From assembly GCF_949628215.1 (NCBI RefSeq), contig NC_134286.1, positions 1,860,001 through 1,924,000 on the forward strand: a stretch of 64,000 nucleotides of DNA, in the 5' to 3' direction. The notes under the pieces were generated by a model. That model had not been told where the DNA came from. It worked only from the letters and a program-made list of their open reading frames with translations, and ran no database searches. The stretch is from Phalacrocorax aristotelis (lineage: Eukaryota > Chordata > Aves > Suliformes > Phalacrocoracidae). The position numbers were made by a program, and so were the translations under genes. Of the stretch, positions 37,592-48,200 are shown one piece after another. Positions within the stretch are counted from its first letter, which is position 1; each line of letters begins with the position of its first letter.

Positions 37592-38690
37592 TGCGAAGGG
37601 GAAAGCCGACCTCCAAGAAGAACGCCAGATCTTTTTCCACTAAGGGGGGGCACATGCTATTCCTCCAATGGGAGGCACGGGATTGGGGGTGACGCACACA
37701 CACACACCCCCGCACATACCCCCAAGAGCTGCTCGCCGCGGGGCATCCCCGTGATGAAGAGTCTCTAATGCGCACAGGGCTGCGGGACTCGGCTTTGAGA
37801 AGGGTTCGGTCAGTAGCAGCCGGGCGGCGTGGCGTGCCCGGCCTCGCCGAGGCGCCAGCGCAGGGAGGTACGGCACGGGGGCGGGGGGAGCGGAGGGGAG
37901 GGGGTCCCTTCAGAAGAGGTGTCCCCTTGGGACTGCCGCGCATCTCCCGGCTGTCTGCCGTGAGTGCCTTGGGCGCCCGCACCTCACCCGCCAGCGGCAT
38001 GCCAAGGGTTTGACAGTCATCCCAGCCCCCATTTCTTTTCCTTCTCGGTCTGTAAATCCCAAAGGGCCAGGCGGGCAGGGAGGCAGCCCCTCTTTGCACA
38101 GCCTTGCCCCCCACTCCTGTCCCAGGGGAAGAAACCCACCAACTCAAGGCAGAACCATCCCGGCGGGGTGCGGCGTCCTCAGCGTGGCATTCCCCTCGCT
38201 GGTGGGATTTGGGGGACGGGAGCGGGACACTATTATGCTACACTGTGGTACTACTCGGGGTTCGCCTCGTTACATCCCCAACCTGCTCCGCCAGCCTTAC
38301 CTCTCCTGCTCCTCTGTGCAAGGAGGTGGAGAGGGAGGGAGGAGGCACGGGGCAGGAGGGACATCCCTGGCATTCCCGCATCCCACTTTGCGAAGCGTCC
38401 CGATGATTTGGTTTAACCTTTTTTTGCTTTCTTTCCTGACCGGAGTGGCTGGTCTCCGAGAGGAGTTAGGGAGGTGTGCCTCCAGCCGTGCGCAGGCTAA
38501 GCGGGAGAGTGGGGCCACGCACGGTAACAATCGGATGCAGGGTGTCAGAAGGCATCCTTCCATGCTTCCCAGCTACAAATCATCAATTGGAAGGCAAAAG
38601 GACTGGGCAAAAGGGCTGGAGAAATCTGGCTTGTAGGGAGAGTCTCCCACACAAAGAAGAGGCACTAATAAAGCCCAGCTGGGGAAGAGA
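37592..38690 (+). other. NALF2 3' UTR (proximal) with CA repeat
   Basis: Sequence after the stop contains no further family-like coding. A (CA)n/CCCC stretch lies near 37692-37716. The first clear poly(A) signal is at 38667, followed by a T-rich GAGTTTTTGTC element about 20 nt later. The UTR would be about 1.1 kb if this site is used. Confidence 0.55.
38667..38672 (+). terminator. Proximal poly(A) signal AATAAA for NALF2
   Basis: The canonical hexamer is followed within 25 nt by GAGTTTTTGTCAATAC, a plausible GU/U-rich downstream element. It is the first AATAAA after the NALF2 stop. Confidence 0.5.
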
Positions 38691-40132
38691 GTTTTTGTCA
38701 ATACTTTCTATCCATGGATGCCCCCCCAGATCAGAAAATTTCTAGGAGCCCAGCTGTGACAGCTGGACTCGGCCGGACAAGGTGCTCTCTGGTGCAGCCT
38801 CATTTGGCTCACTTGGGTTTGGTTTTGTTTTTTTAGTAACCTGAGCTCAGCACATCCAGGGATTCAGCCCCAAATAGACATCAGGTCCCGCTTGCCTAGG
38901 AGCTCCCAAGTTCCCCACCCGCCCACCAGGAACTGTTCCCAGCGTGAACGCTGCAAGGTGGTGCATGGGGGACAGCGCTGCACCTCCAGGCCAGGCACCA
39001 GAGATGAGAAAGTTCATTCTGGGTGCGGGCGAGGGGAAGGAGGAGGGTGCGTTTTAGCACGAGTCAGCTGCAAAATGTCCTGGTCGCGATACGGACGTGA
39101 ACCTGCTCGTTGCCTGCAGAGGACGGGCGATGGTCCCTCTGGTTCTAGGCTGCCTCTTGCCAGGGAGCCTACAGCAGAGCCTGGGGTGGAGGGCTGCAGC
39201 CCTGCTGGGAGGCAGGGATGGAGCAGGAGGAACGTCCTGCTGCATCTCAAACCCATCCCAGACCCCTGCGAGGGCCTGAGAAGTCCCAGAGTTGAGGCCT
39301 GTAAGAGTTTTGTGGTTTCTGGTCTGTTGACGTGAGGCAAACCCAGGCAGAGCTCTATGAGCAAAGCTACTTCCTACCCGGCTGGAAGAAGGAAGTACCA
39401 GGCATCTCGTGGGAAGGACAGGTTTCCTAACATTTCCAGCCCATTTCCAGACCAAAGAGGCTCTGAGAAGCAGCTGAGTGTTTGATTTCTGCTTTGGCTT
39501 GAATCTCGGAGCTTTGGGGTGATGTTTACACTTATCAGTTGCCTGTTACCAAAGTCCCGCAGATACAAAGCCTGTGAACCCGCTGGCCCTTGGTGGTTGG
39601 GCTAGGAGAGGTGGAGCTCACGGAGGAGGCAGAGATCGTTTCCTCAGCAGATTTCCTTGCTGTTGCTACCCAGAAAAAGGTAGGACCGTTCTCATTTGAC
39701 TGTTCCTCACAGCATCGGTGTATTTTCAGTCTAGTTTACACCAGGCCAAGAACTTGGACATGCAACAGTTCAGCAAATAGGGATCCAACTCCATTTGCTC
39801 TGCTGCAAAGAAATGAGTTGGGTAGCTGTTTCGATGAGTAGCAAAAGCATACAGCCAGACCGAGGGAGGGAGCACAGTCCTGTGCCTGCCTCGAGACAGC
39901 CGGATCCAGTTTCTTCTTAAGGAAATTAGATTTTTCATGTACTGCCAAGAGTTAAGCTAATTCCAGGCGCCTCTCTCAGAGATAGGCTGCATCCAATCTT
40001 TGAACGACTCATCTAGAGAGAGAAGAATAGCCCAGTGTGGTGCGTCAGCAAGTGGCCCTGAGTCACTGGCCCTATTCATTGTCTGCTGGTGAAGCACAGA
40101 GCAGCGCCCAAGCCCACACGCTCGCAGGCGGC

Positions 40133-40244
40133 GCGGTGTCACGGGCTCGGCGTGTCGCGGGCTCGGCGTGTCGCGGGCTCGCGGTGTCGCGGGCTCGGCG
40201 TGTTGTGGGCTCGCGGTGTCACGGGCTCATGGTGTCGCGGGCTT
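40133..40244. repeat. 16-bp CpG-rich minisatellite, seven copies
   Basis: Seven head-to-tail units of 16 bp with consensus near GCGGTGTCGCGGGCTC fill 112 bp without indels. Units differ at two to four positions, for example GGCG in place of GCGG, TCAC in place of TCGC, and one TTGT in place of TCGC. The array is short, and the CpGs are largely intact. Confidence 0.95.
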
Positions 40245-41089
40245 GCTCTGGTGAATCCAGTGCAAACACCGTTCCCGAGGGGTGCGTGCCCTTCCGCCAG
40301 CTTTGAGGCTGTTCCGCGCCGCCGGCGAGCAGAGCGGTGGTGCCTCGGGCAGTTTCTGGTAGCACCGAGAGCGGAGGTTTTGTGATGGGTGATTTCGGCA
40401 GGGCTGCGAGAGTGAGGTCGAATAGCCTGAGTTACCTTCAGGGACTCGGGGAGGCGGGCAGGGTTTTGCTAAATTAACCTGGGAGCTGTGACAAACATCT
40501 TCACCTTCCATAACGTCAGCTGATGAGCATCATCTCAGGAGGCAGAGAGCCCGCGCTGCATCCCAATGAATGGCCTGAAAGCTGAGACATCTCAAAACTG
40601 GGGTCATTAGTGTGATTGCTGAGGAGGTGTAGTTGTGTCAGCCTCATCAGCGCAAGAGCAAGGAGGCTCTGCAGGGCCAGTTGTTGCTGTAGCCAGAGGA
40701 GAGCCGCACGTTTTCCAAGCGGCGGCTTCCCGGGAAGTGCTCACGTGAGGATAACGTGCCGGGTCGGCAGGGAGGCTGCCGGGTCCGCGGGCAGGGGGAG
40801 CGCGCGGGGCGCAGAGCCGCGCTGGCAGGCGCAGGGCTGGGATTTTACCTAGTGTGACTGGAAGGAAAGTGCTGAGTCTTCACAGACCAAGGCTTTTGGA
40901 AGGAGTTCTTTTATTTAGCGAGTCTGGGCTGCTGTCAATAAGTTCTGTGGTTTTAGGGCACCATATGCTGTATTCAACACTTTGCCAATCTCGTTAAATG
41001 AATCCAGACGAGGCCGTTCACAGAACAGGACGGAGCAGCTGGAAGCGGTGTATGTCACAGTCCATCATTATAAGGCTGTCGGATAAAAA

Positions 41090-41260
41090 TCTTCGCTTTG
41101 GTCTGACATTACAACCTTAATAATCCTCCATCTATATTAGCTTTCTCTTTGCTGTACAAGAGAAAAGTCCAGAAAAGAGACGTTAACATTGTCTCAGATA
41201 ATGCCACTGACATTATTTTTATTAAAACATGGAGTGAATGTGCCTGGGATGAGGAGAGAA
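41090..41260. promoter_or_regulatory. Candidate intergenic regulatory island
   Basis: This AT-rich stretch has CTTAATAATCCTCC, ATATTAGC, CTCAGATAATGCC and GACATTATTTTTATTAAAA. It stands out from GC-rich flanks by composition. No direct evidence of function can be seen. Confidence 0.2.
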
Positions 41261-43059
41261 AGGGTTTCTTTGCCCCCTGCGTGCAGGTACGCTTCAGTCC
41301 GAGCCCCTCCCGCGCCCGGCGCAGGCCTGGGAGCAGGAGCCCTTGGCAAAGCCGCGCTCCTGCAGCCACCTGGGACCTTGGAAAACACCAGGATTTATCC
41401 TCCGGGAAATTAAAACCAAGGTGCTTTCTCCTTCTCATTCAATGATCTTATTTCTTCTCCCTAAAGAAGGTGCCACATATTGCGATTAATTTATAAAACC
41501 CGACCTTTCCTTCAGTGGATAAACTTCTCTCTGCTCAGAGAAACATGCCCATTGGAAAGCAGTGATTCCTCCCTGGCAAAGGCTTTCTCTGCCCCGTGGC
41601 ACCGGGGAGCCGAGGGGTGATGCTGCGGGCAGGGTCCGGATGCGGGAGGGCAGAGCAGATGGGGCTGCGGGAGGAAAGGTAGCCAGGTCCTGCCCAGCTG
41701 GAGCGTTAGTGCTGGGTTTTGCACTTTAATGTAACTGCCAGTTGTACAAATTAATTAAAAATAACTGAAGAAAAATCCCAAAGAAAGGCCCTGCTTCCTC
41801 TGGTGAAGATTAATCGTTAGTTGGGCCTTTTTCTTATGAAAATACAGATCCATGGTAGCCCCAGGCAAAAGATTCCCAGGGAGAGCCCTCACCATTCGTG
41901 CTCTGAGTTAGGGAAATCACTTTGAAAGCATCTGACAACTAAAGCAGAACATGTTGAGTAACTTGGCAACACTCAGAAAACATCTTGAAATGGTTTTTGT
42001 TCAACACATTTTGCTGTGCTTCAATAGGAGATGTCAGGGCAGTTCATTCACTGCCACTCAGGACTGCAGGCGATGCTGGGAGACGGTTCCTCTGCCCGCC
42101 TTTAAAAAAAGAAAAAAGAAACTCCCTGATATCTGCTGCTCCCGGGGCAGGATCCTCCTCGGCCCTGCGATGAAGCGTCTCGTTGCCCAGCTCTGTACCT
42201 CCCTTCGGGGCGGCGAGGCCTCCCCACGCTGCGTTTGCAGGGGAGGCGGGTGATTTACAGCACGCAGCGGGGCCGCTTGCGCTGCCGGTGGGACAGGGAC
42301 CCCCGTCCTGCAGGGAGGGGCACTGTCCTCTGCTCAGCCTTGGGATGGAAGGCTCTGCCCTCAGAAAGTCATGCAGCGCCTTGTGATAAATTATAATATG
42401 ATACCTCGCTACCACCCCAGAACAGAATGCCTATAGAAATGGTGAGAGACAAAATCAGGACAGAAACATACTTGATTCTGCAAAAATCCCTGTTAAAATC
42501 CATGCGGCGTGGCAGACGATTTTGTTTATGGACTTCTGAGCTGCGCCGCAGCTTCCCATCCGTGGGGGTATAAACCTCTCTTAAATTATATTTGAAAAGT
42601 TAGGAAGGGCAGCGTCTGATGTTTAGGCAGGACGTTAATAACGATCTACTTTAGCCCATCAAAGTCAGCTCTTGGGCGTCCCAGCAGGGTGAGGCTACAT
42701 TAGGGACCCCGCAGTCACCCCTTGTCCCCCCCAGAGGGGCCTGTTCAGGGCTCTCGGATCACGGCAGCCCGGGGGGGGGGGGGCTGCGCAGGTCCAAGCA
42801 CTGTTTAGTTTTATTTCAGGAGTGAAGCTTTTCATCAGGTTTTTGGGTGTTCTTTTGGGGCGACTGCTTCCAGCCCTGTGCGTCTCTGCAGGGAGGGGGA
42901 TAGGGAAAGCCTGCTCTGCTCGTGCTCTGAGTGCCAGCCAAGAGAATCCAGGTGTTTTACACCATTCCTGCAGCCCCGGGCTCCGTCTCAAACAACAAAG
43001 CCGGCACCGACCGCGCTCCCCATGGCTGAGCGGGGGAGAGCATCCTCCTCCCAAATACG

Positions 43060-43230
43060 GGGCTCGCTCCGCCACCCGCAGGCTGGTCCTTGGGGGGGTC
43101 CCACACGTGGCCCGTGTCCGCCCCGGGCGCAGGCTGGCGGCCGCTCGTCCCGCGGGGCGGGGAGCGCTGGCCGGGCGAAGGAGGGGTCTTACCTGTGCCC
43201 TGGGTGGTGCAGAGCCGCGCCGAGACCCTG
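43060..43230. promoter_or_regulatory. Orphan CpG-rich patch
   Basis: CpG-dense DNA (TCCGCCACCCGCAGG, CCGCCCCGGGCGCAGG, GGCCGCTCGTCCCGCGG) stands out from the surrounding intergenic sequence. It is not linked to a recognisable gene and could mark an enhancer or noncoding promoter. Confidence 0.3.
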
Positions 43231-43599
43231 CGAGGGAGGCCACCGCCACCAGCGGCTCCAGGGCAGTGTCCAAATCGACCTGCAGTTCTGCCCCCCCTGG
43301 GGTGAAGGGAGCAAAGGAAACGCTGTGGCCGTACGCGAAGGATAGGTGATTTTCAATTAAGGGTGATTTTAAAAGAAAATTATATAATTCCTTTTAAAAG
43401 TTGTTGGGGTTTGAGCAAAGCTCAGCCCCTGCGCGCAGGACTGGGTGTTCGCGGGCAGGAGATGGGCTGCGTTGCTAAAGACCAGCTTCCCTTCCTAGGC
43501 TGCGTGTCTAGTACTGTTGTTCGAAACAAGGTCAGGAGTGGTTTCCAGTCTCGTTAGCGTTTAACGCCGATCCTTTTTCAGGCCAGGGAGTCCACAGCT

Positions 43600-43880
43600 T
43601 CGCTTGTTGTAAACTGAAACTCCCCCCCCAAAAAAAAAATTAGGTTTGGCTTATGAAATTTGGGGGTGGTTTTGCCATTTTTAAACGTATTTGGGAACTG
43701 TACGTGCTTGAGTTGCAAAACAAAAAGACATTTCAAGGCAGACTGGTTTTTTTTTATTTTGAAACTTGTCAAAACAAGCCATATTGATAATTGTGACCGA
43801 TTTTTTTTTCAAATTGAGAAATGGATCAAGAACGGCCCTTTCCCACAAAACCTTTCATTTTCAAAAAAAAAAATGGGGGG
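43600..43880. repeat. A/T-rich repeat remnant
   Basis: Runs of A and T are mixed with phrases such as TTTTGCCATTTTTAAACG, TTGTCAAAACAAGCC and CCTTTCATTTTCAAAAA. It resembles the segment at 34.7-34.8 kb in word content and is probably an old interspersed element of unknown family. Confidence 0.3.
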
Positions 43881-44345
43881 GGGGAGGGAAATCAATCACA
43901 CTTTTTCTGCTCGCACAGTTGGAACCGGTGGCAGTGGATTCGGAGAGAATAGCAATTTGTAAGGAATTCCAACCAGCTCTACTTAAAATAGCATCCAGCC
44001 AATTTCTTGGGGGCAGCAGGCTGAGCGGCTCCGTGGTGAAAGCGAATTGGAGAGCTGCCTTTCTTACCAGGACGGTTTCAGTCCAGGATAAAACACCTTG
44101 GGAGCCGCTTGGGCACGTTCCCCTTGGGAATTCGCTGCTGAGGTCCCGCTGCCTGGCGGGAAGCACATCGTCTTCTCTAGGTCCTCAGCCATCCCACTAA
44201 CCAAGCTCTGTTTTCTTTTCCAAACCAAAACAAATCCAGCTTCTTCTAGCCTCCCATGCATTCAGACATCACAGTTACGGGATGCCTTCAAAACCAGAGA
44301 TACTCCCACATGTTCGTGTGGGAGGTTAAATTTGGAAGAAATTAA

Positions 44346-44610
44346 ACGCGCTGGTCCGGCGGGGATGCCACAAAGCGAGAACAGCAAGCGCCGCGGTTCA
44401 GCGAGAACCGTTTCAAGGGAGAGTATCGAGGAGAGCCCCGAGGAAGGCGTCCGTGCCCTCTCGCCCGTCTCCATCGGAGCGCGGGAGGTGCTGTTTCTGG
44501 CAGCCGGGGCGAGGTCTCTGCGCCCCTCTGCTGCCGGCGGGAGCCGGGCTGGGGGGTCCCGGCGCGGCAGCAGGCGCGAGGGGCGCGGGGGGACCCCCGC
44601 CGGGATGGCT
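44346..44610. promoter_or_regulatory. Orphan CpG-rich patch upstream of a poly(A)-like region
   Basis: A CpG-dense interval (GCGCTGGTCCGGCGGGG, GCGCCGCGGTTCAGCGAG, CCCGAGGAAGGCGTCCG) lies about 600 bp before a UTR-like AT-rich segment that ends in AATAAA at 45202. The pair could bound a short noncoding transcript. No splice sites or conserved protein are evident. Confidence 0.3.
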
Positions 44611-44929
44611 TTGCCTGTGCGTGTGTGTGTGACCAGGCTGCTTGTGACCGAACCCTTCTCAAGTGCTTGTGAAATGTCGGTGGTTACAGAGCTCAGACCT
44701 ACAGAAAAGGGTCCTTTTACAGTACACGGTGGCGAGGTGAAAAGAAAAAAAAAACAACAAAAAAACAACAAACATACTGCTGAAGTCAAAATATTCTTTC
44801 TAATCCCCCTGCCCGGTTTCTCTTTCTTTCCAGCTTTCTTCCTCTGCCTCCCGGACCCTCCCTCTCTGTTCCCACCCCCCTTCTGTTTCTCTTTCTCCCC
44901 TCTGTCATAAGAAAGTGACTGTGTCCTCG

Positions 44930-45230
44930 AGGGGACAGTTTTCTTATGCCATTTTATACACTGTGCTTCATGTTTAGAACTTTTTTGCACTAGTTCCTAT
45001 TACATTTATTTTCCAAAATGGTTTGACAGAAAACAAACAAAAAAACCCAACAAAAACACAAAACCATGCTATAATTCAGTTGTATTAAAGATATTATCCT
45101 ACTACTCTCTGTGTTCAATAGTCTCTGTACCTGTAATGCTTTCAGTTCTGTTGTATTTTGGGGCAGAGGTTTTCTCCGCTCCTTGTTTAACCCAGTAAAG
45201 AAATAAAATGTTAAGAATTGATGATAACTT
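44930..45230 (+). terminator. Possible distal poly(A) region (AATAAA at 45202)
   Basis: The text looks like a vertebrate 3' UTR end. AT-rich, CpG-poor sequence with many TTTGT/TGTA words ends in GAAATAAAATGTTAAG, with the hexamer at 45202-45207. A second AATAAA lies at 45742-45747. It may end a long 3' UTR of NALF2 (about 7.6 kb) or an independent noncoding RNA. Confidence 0.3.
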
Positions 45231-48200
45231 CCTCCTCCCTTTCTCTGCGGTTTAATTTGGGCCGTGTAGGTCCCGGCGGGCTGCTCGCCGTCCGGGGAGA
45301 CGTGGCGGGACGGGCTGCCGGCCCCCTGCTCCCCCCACAACCTGCCCTGCAAACTCGGTCCCTCTGTCTGTCCTATGGGGCTTTTTTTTTTTTTTCCTGC
45401 AAAATCCAATCTCAAATGGAGGACAGAGGAGGCAGAATGGAGGGACAATAACCCTGCCTTACTGAATTTGATTTCGTAACCTTTCTTTATATTCTTTTGT
45501 TTCTTGCCTTCACATTTTTTGCCATGGGGCTCACCTCAGAACAATAGGGGCAAAGACTGTCACCAAGAGATTCATCAGAGAATAATGACTAAACCAGGGT
45601 ATCCAAATTTTGCCCAGCTGAAGTCCACACCCACATATAATCTGGAATTAATTCATCTGGACAACAGATCTCGGCATGCAACAGAGCTAGGACACTCCGC
45701 TCCAAATTGAATGCTGCATGCCAGGCTGCAAAAGGCCATGTAATAAAAGTCTGAATTTACACTTTGGCCATTCCTACCCCGAGCTGAAAATTCTCAGTTT
45801 GGAAAGAAGACGAGGAAAAGAGAGGGAAAAAAAAAATAAAAGGAATGAAATTGGATGGAGAGGGAAATAATTTTTTAAAAAAGGAGATTGGTGCGGAAGG
45901 CAAATGCGAGGGGGAGGGCGCTGGGGGGCATCGGCTCTGCTGTAAAACCAGGGCAGAGGAGAAGAAGCGGTGGGTGCAGGAGGGAAGACACGGAGGGCAC
46001 GGCTGGGGAGTGGGGGGCTGGTATGGAACTGCAGGAGGGGCTGAGCGAGTGAATAATTAGCGGGATACATCATGGCTAGAATGGAGGGCGTCATTTTCTG
46101 GCCTCTCACAAGGTTCTCGTTCCTCTCTGCCCAAAGCAAATCGTCTGCAAGAGACAGGTTTCCTTTGTGGCTCAGAAAGGAAAAAAAACAACATATATTC
46201 ACGGGAGTTCCTCGAAGAGAGGAGCTGGCCCGGGAGCGGGAGGCTGTGCTGGAAGGGCTGTGCTCAGGCGTGGAGCCGGGGGCTGCCGGCGCCCGGGGGG
46301 GCTGCGCGCAGGGCTCCCGCTGCTGCACCGTCCCCTCTCCCTTCGCCTGCAGGGACGCTTTTGGCTCTTCTCCTTCGCCCCACGCAGAGCCAATACACGC
46401 ATTCAGCCCTTCAGCTGCAAAACCCAGAGCACTCCAGGGCTGCCTGCCCCTGCCGGCAGCGGCACACCTTTCTACACGCGGACACAGGCATTTCTTCCCT
46501 GGCCGTCAGCGGCAGCGGACGGATTGGTGCCTGATTTTCATTTCCACACCGCTGTGCTCGGAGTATCCACTAGCTGGGTGGAAGATGGCATCGCACCTCC
46601 TTTCAGAGGCAGCCATTTCATTGACGTGACCACCTGGTTGTCTCTTTGTCCACAAAACCCAAGGCGGGAGGTTCGGGGTGCCCGGAGGGGCAGCCGAGAG
46701 CATCCTGGTGCTACTCTGTTTGGGCAACTAGACATTAACATTATCCAGCCCATTTTTAACTGAAGCCATGCCGTTCACTTGTTTCTTCAGTCACATTAAG
46801 TCATCTACAACCTCTCACGAGGTCTCCAGCAGCAATAAGTGAGCGAATTCCCACCAGATTTCTCAGGTAACCTTCACACCTTTGGTAGGGAAGCGAGGGG
46901 GCAGCGTAGATGCCGTACGGAAACATCGCCATTGCAAACCAGGGTCGGTGGGGTCCGTTGTTCTAAAACCCTTTTGTCCTGCTCTGTTCCAGCCTATTGT
47001 TTTGATTTTCTGGTGCTGCCAAAGAGTAAAAATAAGGCAAAGTCAAGATGGTTTCTAGGACAAAGCATGAACGTGAATTTCTGATGTAGAAGTCATGACA
47101 GCCAGCAAACAGAACCAGGGGAGTCTCTTATTATTGGCACATAGGGGATCATGCACAGCCCCCCAGCAAACAGAAAAGCATCCCCCTGAGGCCATCTCAG
47201 CATAGCACTCAGGTGGCTCAGGTTAGCACATATCCTGCTGCAGGCACTTAAAGCCAACTCGGCCATTTCCTAACATCTGCAGGCTCCTCCACTTGCTTGT
47301 AATGTTCTTTTAATAGTGGTTCCTCATGGGTGTGTCTTGAACTGCCCCGATTTGAGCAGCTCTGGGCCTCAGCTGGGCTTTAGAAACTACATATGAGAGT
47401 CCTGCAAAGCGCTTAAGGTGGTAAATAGCTTCAGGAGACACAAAGCACCAGATCTCCCAGAAAATGAGTTTGGGATCACTTTTTTTCCCTTTGGGAGCAC
47501 TGCTGGCAGGATGGGTCCCAGCAAGCCACGTGTCGTCACCCATTTCTACCAACCTCCTGCTGCAGCGATGAGAAAGCACCGGCGGGCTCCTCCGCCGCGC
47601 TCGGCCATGGGTAGGTGGTGGTGATGAGCTACAAAGCCTTTCAAAATGGACCTGCTGCTGGAGATTAAAAGCTTGAGGGCCTGGCCTGGGAGGGGGAGCA
47701 CAGCCAAAGGGTGGGAGGTGTAGCCTGAGCTGCTTGCTGAGCCTGTAGGAAATAACGCTGTAGGGTGGCTTTGCTGGGCCAGGCTCAGGGCGCGGGGTGT
47801 GCTGCTGCAGCAGATGCTTAGGGACGCTGTGTAAGAGCAGGGCAAACACGCTCCTGAAATAACCGTACATCAACATGCAGTTAATGGGTTTTTCTGAGCC
47901 AAATACAGGGGGTTTCCTGGTATCTCTTTATGTAACAGCTCTAGATTGATGTTTAACTGCTGAATTTGTGTACCTGCATTCTTGGACCCAGCTACTCCCC
48001 CGGTATCCCCCGTCCTGCAGCAGTGACTGCTGGAGTGCCATGTTGCATGCTCCAGAAGGTATTTGTTCTTGGCCACCCCTTTTAATGCCCACGTGTCTGA
48101 GTAGCATCCCTCACCCATGTTCTCCAGGCCTCTCCTGGTTTAACAGACGCCAACCATCTCTCCCCTCAGTCACTGCCTTTCCAGGGAGAGAGGTACCATG

